A stretch of DNA of 64,000 nt, taken from NCBI GenBank assembly GCA_029582265.1, contig CM055816.1, positions 91,417,204 through 91,481,203 on the forward strand, written 5' to 3'. Position 1 is the stretch's first letter; each line of letters starts with the position of its first letter. The notes beneath the pieces were generated by a model, which worked only from the letters and a program-made list of their open reading frames with translations, searched no databases and was not told where the DNA came from. Source of the DNA: Zoroaster sp. YZ-2022. Lineage: Eukaryota > Echinodermata > Asteroidea > Forcipulatida > Zoroasteridae. A program made the translations under genes and the position numbers. Of this stretch, positions 1 to 12,529 are shown one piece after another.

Positions 1-1771
1 TCTGTGCCACCGGGCGTGCACGAGCGAGCGTGCACAAGCACGTTGCCTGGGAATCGCGCGCACAGACCCGGTGGTGGCAACGTGGAAAATCACATTTTCT
101 GTTTCTTTTGTAGGCTACTGCACTTGTATGTGGATATATTTTTAATCAATTTAACGCCCAGCGGTAGCTCAGCAATTCCTTTTTTTTCAACTTTGCATGG
201 AATATCTTTTCGTTTTCAATATGGTGCGTCTTCACGCGGGAGGGTACCCTCGTGCACGAGCACGAGGGTACGGTACCTGAGTATGAGTTGACTCGGGTAC
301 AACTTGACTACGGTGTAAATTTTGGGGTACGAGTTAACTTGGGTATAGACCCGGTACCCACTAACTGGGGCCCTAGAACTCCTAAATAGCCTTCCATGTG
401 TCCAAGATCAACATTGAGGTATTTTGTTAAGTATTGTTGTGGTTTGGGCGACTTTTTGAACTACATTTACATGTAATACATTTTGCCTTGAGAATATTAT
501 TAGTTGGCGTGGGGCCCTAGTACTGTCTGTAGTAGTACTCAGTATTAATAGTACTACATGTATTTATTAGTAACGTTAGTATAGTATTACTATTACTTAG
601 TTAGTAGTAGTACTTTTTAGTAGTACGACAACTGACAAGTTAAATCCAAAATTCGAAAAAGAGGAGTTATATTTGTACTTCTACTAAGTACTACTACTAG
701 CTAACGTTAGGGGAGGGCCCCAGTTAGTGGAACTAGGTCTAACTTGGGTACGAGTTGAGTTGACCCATTTCGCCCTCAACCACATCGTCCAAATTCCACT
801 GAAATTGTTTTCAAAGGTTCAACAGCATGTAGAATTCTGGTTTTAGTACCACTACCTACTATTAGTACTAGTAGTACTACTCAAGTAGTAGTAGGCCTAC
901 TAGTACTTAGTAGTAACTTAAGTAAACGAAATTGAAGTTTTTCAACAAAGTGGTTTGGCAGAGGAACGTTAACGTTTACGTTAGTCGTACTTAGGCCTAC
1001 TCGAGTTCCATCGTTCCTCCACACACATTTGGCTAACAGTTAGGCCTACAATTAAGGAAGTGAAATAAAATACAATCTTACCTTTTAAGAAGCACTCCTT
1101 GTTTTCTTTGTTAAATTGGAGGAGATTTATTTTTCACTTTAAAGAGTTTGACAAGCCGAACAAAAAAGTCACCGCTCATCCATGTCATCGGCCGGTTAAG
1201 ACGAGATCGACCCATACATACACATACCACCACGCACGCGCTATAGCTATACGTCGGATCGTGTATGTACAATACAGTATGCAACTCGCTTTATGCGCTG
1301 TGCTTATGGGCTGATGACGTCACACTTTTTGGACCAAATTGGGATCAAATAGGGGTGTATATTTTGAATAAAGCCACAACTGCTGTTGAAAACTGTGAAC
1401 ATTACTGCCATGTACTCAAAATAAGACACCTTTGGTAATATAATGAAAATATAGCGCATGGTTAATTAGTAATTAAGGAAAAACATGAAGTCTCCCTAAT
1501 ATACCGCTTGTAACTGTGGTAGATATACACACCCAAAACGCCCCTTCCATTTTCTCCTAATTGAAGCTCCTCCCAAGCATAATGGAACCGGCTTTAACTT
1601 TAGCATGATGCCCGGCATGCAACGATGTATTTGGATTAGCTGCTAGTGTGCGGGAAGTACAAACAAATATAGGCTGAAACGTTAAGGAGACACGAAATTG
1701 TCTCCCTAATGTCAGTGTCTCCCTAATGTCCTTCTGTAACTGCGAAATGTCTCCGAAAGGTCCCATTAGCG

Positions 1772-1777
<6 letters not shown>
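1..1777. other. No gene seen; degenerate AGT/ACT-rich stretch
   Basis: Short ORFs here show no recognisable domain. Bases 500-1000 are rich in AGTAGTACT-like words on both strands. GGGTACGAGTT-type words recur near 250-360 and 740-760. TCTCCCTAAT recurs at about 1490, 1700 and 1720. A minus-strand donor-like AAAAG|GTAAG lies near 1080 but has no exon I can support. Confidence 0.4.

Positions 1778-1812
<35 letters not shown>
1778..1812. repeat. (TA)n microsatellite at the left end of the Tc1 relic
   Basis: Pure TA run; a matching run of about 27 bases follows the right end at 2681-2707. Confidence 0.9.
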
Positions 1813-1822
<10 letters not shown>

Positions 1823-2670
1823 AAAAAAGTTCTGCAATTCAAGTTTGAGGGATGATATCTTTCTTGTTACTGATGTATGAAAAAAGAAACTGGTGTCATT
1901 GAAAAGCTTGATTATTCCTCTTTACAATGATGTGCCATCTGCCGTGATTATGTAATCATGGAATGTGCAGTACTCCTGAATATAGGGCAAAGTCTGAAGT
2001 GAAATGTTGCAAAAAGCATTGTTTTCAACACCGAAGTCTCCATTTCTTGTGAAGATGCAATGTGTTTTGAATAGTGCCCAGATGACAGTGCATGTCTTGC
2101 ATGAATGTCAATGGTGCCTTCAATAATGTTTGTGTGAGGTAGAACTGCAGTTTACTGAGTGGTCGTTTGTAAGATGTTTAAAGATGCCACGCTTATCGAA
2201 TCTCCTAAAGGCCCAAGCAATTGGACAACTCCGGCTGATCCTTGTTGAAGAGTGGAACGCCATCCCACAGCTTCGTGTGACGAGGCTGGTGAACAGCATG
2301 AGGAGGAGGAGTCAGGCCGTGGTTGCTGTGTTTGGGTCATCTACCCGCTACTGACTTACTGACATGTAACCATTTCTCAATAAAAGAAGGAGAGGAGAGA
2401 GTGAGAGATAAAAAATTGTCTGTGTCATCATTGTTTTGTCATTAAAGTTTGGATGAATTAACTATTGAAAACAACGAATTTTGCAACATTTCATTTTTGA
2501 CCTTGCTGCATATTCAGAAGGACTGCGCATTCCATGATTGCATAAGCATCACAAATGACACATCATTGTAAAGAGGAATAATCAAGCTTTTCAATGACAC
2601 CAGTTTCTTTTTTCATACATCAGTAACAAGAAAGATATCATCCCTCAAACTTGAATTGCAGAACTTTTTT

Positions 2671-2680
<10 letters not shown>
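1813..2680. mobile_element. Tc1/mariner relic with about 190-bp inverted repeats
   Basis: The ends (AAACCCCTCAAAAAAAG at 1813 and its complement ending at 2680) are inverted repeats readable for over 120 bases inward. Both ends sit in (TA)n, as expected for a TA-targeting element. The internal ORF keeps only the C-terminus of a transposase, so the copy is internally deleted and immobile on its own. Confidence 0.8.
2203..2354 (+). pseudogene. Tc1-type transposase C-terminal fragment
   Basis: The reading ending VEEWNAIPQLRVTRLVNSM and then RRRSQAVVAVFGSSTRY-stop is the hallmark end of Tc1-family transposases: EEW-x-x-IP-Q, a run of M-x-R-R and a final xxTRY. The DDE catalytic core is absent. 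It lies between the inverted repeats at 1813 and 2680. Confidence 0.75.
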
Positions 2681-2709
<29 letters not shown>

Positions 2710-2710
<1 letters not shown>

Positions 2711-3478
2711 ATGATTTTAGCCCATTTTCAAATAATTTACTGTTAATTTTATGATTAAAAAGGTAATATTTTAATGTTCTCTTCTATATTGATGTAAAAA
2801 AGTATATTCAAAATTTAAAATATTGAAATATAGATTATAATTGCATGCCACCATGACTAAAAAGGGTTTCGAAAAAACAGTATATACATGTATAAAGAAT
2901 ACATGTTCCGTTTATTAGTAACTGGAGTGGAGTGATTGCAAAAAGAACCAGACTACGCGTACGTATAGGTAAGTGAAAGACATTGTGTACAATAAACAGC
3001 TACATTGATTAACTCTAATATCTGCAGATCCATCCCATAGTAGATGCAGCGTTCCCTCATGGATGTTAACAGCTGCGTCATACACGGTACCCGTAAAAAT
3101 ATATAAATATGCTACGTAAAATAACGGAAAGTTTCAGTAAAAACCACCGTAACCGTCATTTCGCAGGCCGTATAAAACAAATGAGATTTTTTTTCTGTGT
3201 GTAAAAAGCAAAAAACAAAGTACCAAATTAAATAACTAACATTTCTGTAAATTTGAAATAATTGTTGCAGGTTGTGAACACAAACAACAGAAGTTCAGTT
3301 ATTTGCATTTAAAGGTTTGCCTGTATTTTGCCAAAACCATGTGGTCTGTTAATAATGATTACAACTTTTTAATTTTTTATAATAACAACAGGTCTGTAAT
3401 TATATTTTACAAAACGAAGGGTTAAATGAAATAACAGAAAGTGCTGCCAACTCTGTTGCCAGCACTTTTTCTGTAAAT
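2710..3478. other. No gene seen, AT-rich
   Basis: No ORF with domain character and no obvious repeat boundary. Confidence 0.4.
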
Positions 3479-5688
3479 TTACAAAGAAATTTTTACAGTG
3501 TAAAAGTGTGATACCTTATATGATTCATTGAAAGCATTAACGACAAGTTTGCCGACTTTCGGCCAGTATTTACGGTAAAACTCAACAGTGATACCATCGT
3601 ATCCCGGACTTTTGTTACAAGCCATCCTATTCAGCGCGTCAATACATTCTAATGTTGTTAATTCACCATTACGTAAAGCCTTTTCGTTGTCAGGTAGTTT
3701 AGTCTGCCTGTGAGGTATTATTTTGACTTTTATACAGAGAAGAAAAGTAGTTAATTTCTTCATCAAGGATTTCATTCTGGTGTGTTATATGGTTGCCGTC
3801 TCTGTCACATAGGCCTGTAAAAGACTTACGATAAATATTGTTTTTCTCAAGATTGAGAAAATATTTGGAAGATTTTTCGCCTTCTTCAATCCATTGGGTT
3901 TTCGATCTGATTTGAAGACCTTTCATATAATGCTCAGTTAAATCTTCGTACTCGAATTTCAAATTATTATACACGCATTTAAGGTTATCATCATTGGGAT
4001 TTTTGATAATGTTGATATACGCACCTTGTAGCTTATATTCAATATCAGACATTTTGTTTTTCTTATTAGGTTTATTTCTACGTGCAAAATCAATACTGAA
4101 GGTACGGATTTTATTCTTACACAGTGACCAGAGATCAGCACAAGATAATATTTCACTATATTCGTGAGTACATTCATCAATTATGTTCAACAATTTCTCA
4201 GAAAACTCATCATTAACTAACCACTCATTATTAAATTTCCAATAATTGTTGCCTCATATCGCGGTATCAAAAGAGAGGCACATATGGACTGCTAAATTAT
4301 CGGTTTTTGGTACTGTCAGAATCTCAACGGATTTAGTAGCAATATCCATGCACGATGGAATGAACCAATAATCAAGAGTACTACAAATGTGAGGGTTTTG
4401 TTTCCAGGTATATCGTTTGTCGTGACCGTATTTAGCTCTCCAAATAATAGCTCTCCAAACAAGTTCATTATCAGTTAAAAAGTTATTAATGATATTAGCG
4501 CATACTAAACTTGGAGTATTACCACCAATTTTGTCAACAAGTGGATTCAAAACTGTATTCAAATCCCCGCCGATGATGACGTGACCATCGCTACTCTTTT
4601 CGTAAATAACTTCAATCATATTACGTAAAAAAAATGTTTTGCGCTCGTTATCTTCATTAGGTGCATAAGCGTTCCATAAATAGGCCTAGTAGAAATTATT
4701 GTTAATTTCCAATTTCACACCCAAAAGTCTACCTTGATTATCATCGTAGACCTTGTCACATTTGGCATCAAGCTTATTTTTGATGCCAATAAAAACACCA
4801 CGACTATGATTTGTACCATGGTTAGCATACATTGTCCAGTTTCACCACAATGGTAACATTGTTTGATTAGCTTTGATGGACACTCTGCAATTTGGTGGTC
4901 CGAGCCATGACAATATTTACAAACGACTTCGGACTGACCATTGTAATACAGAACCACTTCAATTTCAATAAGCGAAGTGGGCTTTAAAGGGCTGGAATGT
5001 CCATTTTTGAAAATCTTGGTTTCTGTTCAGTGATCTCACTTACATAGCAGAATCTATGCTCAGTATGAAGATGTTGGAATTGATTGTTTAGGCTTTTGTC
5101 TTTTGATTTATGTCGATATATGCGACTGTCTAATTTGGCAAAGGATCCTACCCAACTTTCAATAAGCCTAATCCCTAATAGCAGCTGCAAGGAATTGTGG
5201 GATATCTGTGGGCGCAACAGCGCTATTGCGTGTCGCGCGGACAAACAAAATATTATTGACGTCACAAAAGCTGCGCCAAACAGATGCCCCTTTTTGTATC
5301 CCTGTATGCTTTGCGGCAGTTGCTTCAGTGCTATTAGCGATACGGCTTATTTATCGGCATCGGATACGTGCTGTGGAATACCATGTATGCTCAGTCTGGT
5401 GTTCGATCGCTGAGGTGTAACATGAGCAAAATCATAAAACTTGAATGATTTACCTTTGATGTTTACAGAGTCGATAGCTAGTACAAGCCCCTTTGCTTGC
5501 TCGGAGGCTAAATTTATAATCAATATGGCTGCTTTGATGACATTATATTGAACGCCAAGGATGTCTTTCGGCTGAATACGCTGTGTGTCTGGAGAGCTCT
5601 TGTTTATTGCGGTTAATATAGCGGAGGCTATTTCACATTCATTTGCTCGTATTGATCGGTGAAACTCTAGTCGTACCCACAGAGACAC
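3479..5688 (-). mobile_element. Tx1-like (L1-group) non-LTR retrotransposon, truncated and frameshifted
   Basis: Read 5' to 3' on the minus strand. 5688-5347 is an ORF1-type segment with a possible RNA-binding strand (RLSIHGIPQHVSD). 4957-4715 carries two CCHC-type knuckles (CKYCHGSDHQIAEC, CYHCGETGQ). 4700-4254 is an AP-type endonuclease piece (VIIGGDLNTVLNP, then YTWKQNP...STLDYWF). 4193-3479 is the start of the reverse transcriptase (WIEEGEKSSKYFLNLEK, NKSPGYDGITVEFYRKYW). The catalytic YxDD part is missing because the similarity stops at 3479. Several frame changes occur, so it is a dead copy. Confidence 0.8.
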
Positions 5689-5814
5689 ATCGCTAAGTCA
5701 ATCGGCCTTGACAGGTGTTTCATCTATTGCACCATTATTTGCCGCCATCTTTAAGTCTTACAGCTATTAGTGTGAGAGGTTGAAAAGAATTCTCACAAAA
5801 TGTCGCCAACTGAG

Positions 5815-6075
5815 TGGTGCTCAAGGCGCATATTATTACCCCTGCTCATAAATCAATCCTGAAACCATCTCAGCTCCCTGGGGAGTATACGGCGCAATTG
5901 CTGCCATTACAGCCCTCACAGGTACCCATTTAACCCCTGGGTGGAGAGAAGCAATTATGGTTACGTATCTTGCTCAAGGACACAAGTGTCACGGCCGGGA
6001 TTCGAACCCACATTCTGCTGCTAACACCAGAACTTGAGTCCAGTAAGCTAGACCGCTCGGCCACGACACTCCACA
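5815..6075 (-). repeat. tRNA-Leu-derived SINE
   Basis: A tRNA-Leu-like head (6069-5986) is followed on the minus strand by a body containing a CTTGAGCAAGATACG stretch and CCAGGGGTTAAATGGGTACC-type sequence, like the conserved central domains of tRNA SINEs in fish and marine invertebrates. The family assignment is inferred. Confidence 0.6.
5986..6069 (-). tRNA. tRNA-Leu(CAA)-like sequence (SINE head, probably not functional)
   Basis: 84 nt, with a 7-bp acceptor pairing (GTGTCGT with GTGACAC, including G-U), A box TGGCCGAGCGGTCTA, anticodon loop CTCAAGT giving CAA after U33, and B box GGGTTCGAATCCC. The T stem (GTGGG/CCCGG) has one mismatch and one G-U at its base. It continues into the SINE body, so it is best read as tRNA-derived. 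Confidence 0.55.
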
Positions 6076-7360
6076 TGAAGTTTGCGAGAACAGTGGCGGC
6101 TGTCATCTACATTCTTTCCTAAGTGAGCATATTTCACAAATTGTAACTTGACGGAGCAATGGAATTGGGGACTGGTCGACCTGGCACAATAACCTGGCGT
6201 TTAATACGCCTTTTGGAATGCAGCCATCCATAGTTTGGTCACGCTGAGCTGATGAAATGTGTTTTGGCAGCACAGTTTTAACTGTTATCAAAGGTGTACT
6301 AAAGTATTATCAAAGGTATATTCGTTTTTCTGATTGTAATAACAGATATGGCTTGACTGGGACGGTGAGGGGCTTCCACATTGACATCGTTGAAGCAGGT
6401 AAGAACAACAATAGAGAAAACAACCAAACATTATCAACAGGCATATCAAGGAGTTGACAAGGTTTTACGTGATTAATTATAATTAAAACAATATATTTTA
6501 CACATCGTGAACCAAAATAGATAATTTCTTGATTCCTTCATAATCATACAGAACATGGAGGACTCGATAATTGATACACAGAGATGACCTTATTTTGACC
6601 CTTACTTCAGGTCCAAACCGGAAGTTTAAGTTTAAAAAGCTGTTTATAAATGAACGCAAATCTGAAAGGGTATTCGAAACCTGCCATAAGCCTAATAGCA
6701 TACTGCACCTGACGAATCATGCTATTTTCTTTTAAATAAATAAACAAAAAGGCTGCTTAACTCTTATATTCCCGGCTATAACCTTCTCCTAACCGTTATT
6801 ATTTTCTTTAATAACTCTTTTTAATACTTTCTATTTATTTTTCTTGTTTTATTTCTATTTGACATTAAACCACTTTTACATAGATCCACAAAACAAAATA
6901 TTATCATTTTCATCATATTTTTTTCCTTTAAATTAAACCTTAGAACACACACCCCTTTTTACCCTTCTTAATCAGATTTTACAATTTATAATAATAAATA
7001 ATACAACACATCCAACATTAAATATTCATATCCACAACCCTCTATATTTTTTGTATAAGTTTTTTTCCTTTCGTGCCGAGTTTGACAAAGTCAGAATCTT
7101 TATAATCAGATACATTTTTGGAATAATTTTAATCCATTTGTCCACGGTGATAGAATTAACGTTTTTGCATATCGTGAGATATGTTTGGGGCTAAATAAAC
7201 CTCATGTTTATTTATAATCAAAACAATGTACTTTATTTGTTATTTTGGAATTACCAATTATGTTTTATACATTAACTTGGAGTGCCATGGCTGAGTGGTT
7301 TTGTGCATCGGATTTGTGTTATGTTAGTTCTGATAGACCACTAAAAGTATCCGGTTTCTA
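6076..7360. other. No gene seen, AT-rich intergenic
   Basis: Short ORFs without domain character. Confidence 0.4.
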
Positions 7361-7480
7361 ACTAATTGCGGTGACACCATGTGGAATCTCAATTGAGTAG
7401 TAATTAGTTCTGAAAAGAACTGGTGGTAAAGAACTAATTACTACTCAATTGAGATTCCACATGGTGTCACCACAATTAGT
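7361..7480. repeat. Near-perfect hairpin element, copy 1
   Basis: ACTAATTGCGGTGACACC at the left is the inverse of GGTGTCACCACAATTAGT at the right. Arms of about 50 bp carry CATGTGGAATCTCAATTGAG and TACTACTCAATTGAG. Related copies lie at 21322-21445 and partly at 19236-19298. Confidence 0.8.
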
Positions 7481-7639
7481 CTTACTTATCATCCTCACCA
7501 TGCAAAGCTACAAGTTTTACCTATCCGGTTTCTGGTTGTCGGTTTCAAAATCGGTGTGGTGACGCTGGTGGTTTGGTTCGGTTCGGCTCGGTTATTTAAT
7601 TTTGGGGGTAATCTTTTTTTAAATTTTATGTAACACACA

Positions 7640-8025
7640 TGTCAATTTTTAAAATCTTACATTTTCCCCACACCCTCCCTAAACGTTCCCCACCCTAATC
7701 TTGCCTATGATTCATACTGAAATATATGAACAGCTAATTATACTAATTATTACAGTTTGTCACTTTCTGTCGTTTGATCCACTGTTAATGTTTATATTGA
7801 TAAATATCGATAAATTTAAGATCAACGATATTTCTCACAATACAAAACATTATTCCTCGATAAAGATGGAAACATGAAAAACTATTTATCCTAAATGTTA
7901 AAGTTTGTGAGTTTCTATAACTTTGATTCACCATACTTGCAAAATTTATTTATATTGCTAAATATCGAGAAATTAAAAATCATCGATATTTCAAAATGCT
8001 AAAGGATGACAATGTGTCATCACGC
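7640..8025. repeat. Dispersed repeat shared with 38.27 and 39.6 kb
   Basis: The same order of words (CTAAACGTTCCCCA, CTTGCCTATGATTCATACT, TTATCCTAAAT, AATCATCGATA, AAAATGCT) appears at 39590-39800, and its middle at 38270-38360. Nature unknown. Confidence 0.6.
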
Positions 8026-8805
8026 ATATTCTTATTCAGCATGATCTCCTGGTATAGAATCTGCAAAAGTATATTGTACATCCCAAATATGGTCTTCCCT
8101 CCAGGAACTGGTGTAAGTCGGTTCCTTTGAGGGCACAGTTGGTTGTTTTGTTTGATGACCCCCACAGTGTAAATGCGTCGAAAATTTACAATTGAGCTTT
8201 ATACTCACCAGCGAGCTGAAATGGTTTCAGGAAAAATTGAGTCTGATGAGCAAGGGCTAATAAAGGCGCTGTGAGAACCCCGTTGGGTTAGAAACATGCG
8301 CTATAGAAGTACACATTATTGTTATTGTTTTTAAAATGTAATATTCACAACCTTTGATAACAGCTTCCGTGGTATTTTATCAGGTTGAGTTATTAATAGT
8401 GAAAACAATACTATTTAGTATCAGGTATTGTGATCAAGGGCAATCCACAAAAACCACAAGCGTCAAAAATAAACTACCGGTATTTATACTGTGTGAGGTT
8501 TAATTCAAGGGCGACTGCAGACAGTGTTCAAATGATACGCATTAAAACTCTCTGTCTTTCAACCATTTCATTTTTTCTCCACTTTTGTTATTTTTGATAC
8601 TTTGTTTAAAGATTCTTTATTTAAAGATTCACTGAACATAGATAACTTTGTTATCTTTTGTAATTTTATTTATGTCATTAATGTTACAATATTATTGACA
8701 AACTTTTGTTTAACTGTTTACTGATTACCACCCTTTTATTGTACCTCTGTATAGGCCTATATATTGTTTTTATTAATAAAGTTTTCTTCGGAAAAGTCAA
8801 AAAAA

Positions 8806-8830
8806 GTCTGTCTCTCTCTCTGTCTCTGTC

Positions 8831-8863
<33 letters not shown>

Positions 8864-8902
8864 GTCTCTGTCTCTCTCTCTGTCTCTGTCTCTCTGTCTC
8901 TG

Positions 8903-8933
<31 letters not shown>

Positions 8934-9034
8934 GTCTCTCTCTGTCTCTGTGTCTCTCTCTATCTGTCTCTGTGTGTCTCTCTCTCTGTCTCTGTGTGTC
9001 TCTCTCTCTCTGTCTCTCTCTGTTTCTCTCTCTT
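8806..9034. repeat. TCTCTG microsatellite, followed by poly-G
   Basis: About 230 bases of TCTCTC/TCTGTC units, then a run of G at 9051-9061. The long ORFs over it on both strands are repeat artefacts. Confidence 0.95.
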
Positions 9035-9428
9035 TTTTTGTACGATTTTAGGGGGGGGGGGGCTACAGCCCCCTCAGCCCCCCTGGATCCGCCAATGAGG
9101 GATATCATTAAACAAAAAATAATAAAAAGTTTTTCATGGAGATCATTCATTTCTTCAGTGTCCGATGTAGTATGTACATAATATAGGCCTCTTTGAAAGT
9201 TTGTTTTATAATTATTTATGTTGTTCAGAGCCTGCGCCGCACATTGAACATGGGGATACGACTGTACAAGAAGACTCAGACAAGTCATATGATGGTTCAG
9301 AGGAGGACTGGATTGAGTCTTATGGTTTATCCGAGACGAGCACTGACAGCAAGGCAACATCACCTTCGGATGGCAACGCAAGAAACAACGACAATGTCGC
9401 ATGTGGACCTAGAAAATCCACAAATGAC

Positions 9429-9999
9429 CAGGGCCCATATTCATAAAAGCCTGCTAAGCCTAGTTGGCAACTAAATTGGCCCTTAACTGCCAATTAAGCC
9501 TAGTTGGATACTAAGTGTTATTCATAAAATGCCGCTAAGCTTAGTGGACTGCTAAGTTGTCTGCTAACTTTAGAGGTGATCTTGGGTACCTCTAAGTCAC
9601 TAGTTGACAACTAAACCCTTAATTTGTATGTTTGACTCTGACCTGAAAACATGGCTAGACGGATTCTGCAACTGGTACAGTTGCATCGTGCAATGAGGAG
9701 GGAAAGAGTATTCAGAGACAGGCGTAATCCAATGCACAGCTCTATTGTTAGACACATAAACATGCCACTCATATTGAAAGTGAAACTTACCCATATTGTG
9801 TTTTGTGGTTTGGAACAATGCCAACTGCTAAGTTAACAACCAACTAAATCCTAGTTGACAACTACCTGGCACTGTCCCTAGCAGGGTTTTATGAATATGA
9901 AAATAGCAAGAAACTACGGAGCAGTCAACTAGGCATTTAGCAGCCTGCAAAGGCCTAGTTGGCTGCTAGTTTAGCAGGGTTTTATGAATATGGGCCCTG
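9429..9999. mobile_element. Foldback MITE with CAGGGCCCATATTCATAAAA ends
   Basis: The first and last 20 bases are inverted copies. Inside, CTAGTTGG/CCAACTAG words alternate on both strands (about 10 copies), making a complex hairpin. The short ORF at 9651-9836 shows no domain. Confidence 0.75.
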
Positions 10000-10991
10000 T
10001 ATACCAGGTAATATGCACTAGACAAGCTACTCCAGGCAATGTACTCACGGCAAGTTGATCATGATACAAATTCCAGCATTGACTATAGCTCCATTTTACA
10101 TAACATTGCATAAGCGGTATTGGCCATAATGTATCAATGTTCAAGTTGTTTATCTGTTTGTAGGTTCTGTAATTATTTTATTTAGTGTTTGCTCATATTT
10201 GCTTTGTATTTGTTATGTTTGTCATTGTTAGTTTTGATATGTTCTTTTATTTCCTTATGGATTTCATTTCTTGTAACAATTAATTGTATTGGGGGACAGA
10301 ATACATGATGGAGACATAATGGATGATTTGTGTTCACAGAAGAAAATCGTATTAAGGAGAAGAACACGTTCTACTGATAACTCACTTTATAATAATTATT
10401 TTTAAAAAGGAGACAAATTGAGAGAAAGAGTGAATCAAATAGAAAGGTAACAGATACTAAAAAGCATTGGTAACTATTTTTAGTGCTCGGACAACGTGGG
10501 GTGTCTGTGCAAAGACGACACCCATCCTTAGTAACTTCAAATCGGTGCCTTCAATGAGCGGTGACGTTTGCTGCCGTCAACAGAGTGAATTATTCACCTA
10601 ATTTCAGGCATTCTCCTGCATCGGTGATGAGGGCGACGGACATACCTCCACTGCCTTCCACAGGAAGAGGACTGGATGGAGTTAAAAGCCCACATAGAGG
10701 TTATAAATCCTCAAACAAATTAATGAACATGTACCACTCAAACCAGACGGAAAGCCTCATATCATTCTTTGCAATGGAGATCAGCTCTCTGTCGAAAGAA
10801 TGGTGGATGCGACACACATCCAGGCTACATCATCGTCCACATGAATTTCACAAACGATGTATTCTGTTGCAGGTAATGTTGTTACTGCACTGGATGGGTA
10901 TTTGCTTATTAAAATATTTGACGTCCGTGGTTTTCGTTAGTTTTACTGCAATTAAAGATGTATGGGCCGATTGCACGGAATAAATGCAAAT

Positions 10992-11221
10992 ACACTCACT
11001 GGCCATAAGTATTGCAACATCCCCAAAGTTCCCCAAATTTTATTTACACTACTTAAGACTTCTTGAAAGTGCCTGTGTTTTGAAGTCAATGTTCTTTTTT
11101 ACTGTTCTTGCTCGGAAATTATGTAATACACGATCGATGAAATTGGATTAAATGATCATCTCACCTGTTACTTGTAAAGTGCTATTTTGAGCATGTTGCA
11201 ATACTTTTGGCCAGTGAGTGT
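10992..11221. mobile_element. Mariner-type MITE
   Basis: The terminal inverted repeat ACACTCACTGGCCATAAGTA and its inverse (TACTTTTGGCCAGTGAGTGT) bound 230 bases, with TA next to the left end. CACTCACTGGCCAAAAGTATTG-type ends are typical of mariner elements. Confidence 0.75.
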
Positions 11222-12529
11222 CGGTGTTGAATTGCTAAATTTATTGGGTTAAGGAGTTATATGCTTTCATTTCAGACGTTGAACGTATAATTCCGTCAAG
11301 AATTAGTAACAGTAGAATAGTATTAAAAGTATTCTGATGACATTGGTGATACAAAATGTACTTTGTTTATGTATTTTATGCAGGACTCTTCTGCCCTCAC
11401 TATGTGTTAGTATAAACTAGTGTACACAGCTATGCAGAGGTTAAACACTTATCCAAAAGTAGGCAGACAGAATTTGACTTGAGCCGTTTTAATGGAAGCA
11501 GTGTGAAACTGTAAACAAACAATACAGAACACATTTTGAGTTATAACAAATAAACTACACTGAATAGCAATAATATGCAAGAAGCCTTAGGACTAAGACA
11601 AGTCTATCCTAACTTAAATATAGGTGGGCACAGAATATGGCACCACACAGGGACAAATGAACAAGAATTCTCTACAATCACATGCACGGAACTAGATAAA
11701 AATTGGGAAGCAATATCCAGAAAAGGCAGTAACAATAAAGACATTAACTTGTAAATTATCCCTAAGAAACTATGCATTGATGTGCCCAATAACCCAGTCA
11801 TAATACTGAACGTTTATACAATGCAGGCATGTATTATACAAGTACGTGTACATTTGGTCATACGATATGACAAACACTAATTTTAGCAATAAACTACTCC
11901 TTATAAAGGTATTAAATGAGCTAGCAAAACTATACATTATAAAATGCAGTATAAGGAACTTACATATCGTGTTTGTCAAGGGCATGAATCAAGGATATAA
12001 GATGCAACTGCACAACTTGAGCAAGGCTGTTCTAACGTGAATGGATTGCAAAAACGCTAAGATGTATAAAAATCAATAACACGAGAGGGCGCTAAACAGT
12101 CTCAAGAGCGGAACAAGGACTACAAGTGTTTTTAACCTATTTCGTATGGTCTTCGTCAGCATTTATGGCGTGGTTATGCGGACGTCAGATGAGTAACAAT
12201 CAAAAGCTTTTGTGTGAAGCTCGGGTGTGCATCATGATCATCATGTATAATTTCCATTGGTTCTTCGTTGACTAAGGCGAAAAAGCGCGGGAAGTGGTGG
12301 TTTGCATATAACAGGATAGTGAAAGCTACATGGAATCTACTGTACGATCCAACATGTGTTTCTGAACGTGGTACACTATTTCACACAAGGAACAAATTTG
12401 GCCACCACAATCTGAAACCAAAGGTAGCTGATTGTGTCAACAAAGTCAGTGATATGTTGAAAATGTCCACTGAGGGTATGGTCATTTTGGCAACATTGAA
12501 AGTTCTCAATCTAGTCATACTAAAATGAT

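Larger units (their letters stand above)
9229..12528 (+). pseudogene. Broken DUF6589-like gene (fragments)
   Basis: Three pieces are in order. 9229-9428, after a GTTCAG acceptor, encodes an acidic Ser-rich stretch (TTVQEDSDKSYDGSEEDW). 10700-10872 contains the motif NGDQLSVERMVDATH in one frame and HEFHKRCILLQ in the next, ending at a clean CTGTTGCAG|GTAATG donor. 12268-12528 reads SERGTLFHTRNKFGHHN...KVADCVNKVSDMLKMSTEGMV. A GDQL(T/S)VER motif followed by FHxRxxLLQ and a later GTLFHxRN..GHxN block is what I recall of DUF6589 proteins, which spread in invertebrate genomes with transposons. The frame break between the first two motifs makes it a likely pseudogene. A foldback MITE and a mariner-type MITE lie inside. 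Confidence 0.45.

Noticed and set aside
8790..9040. CRISPR-like array
   Set aside because: No spacers; simple microsatellite in a eukaryotic context.
8706..9402. Long ORFs on both strands over 8.8-9.0 kb (S/L-rich or R/E-rich)
   Set aside because: They are translations of a TCTCTG microsatellite.
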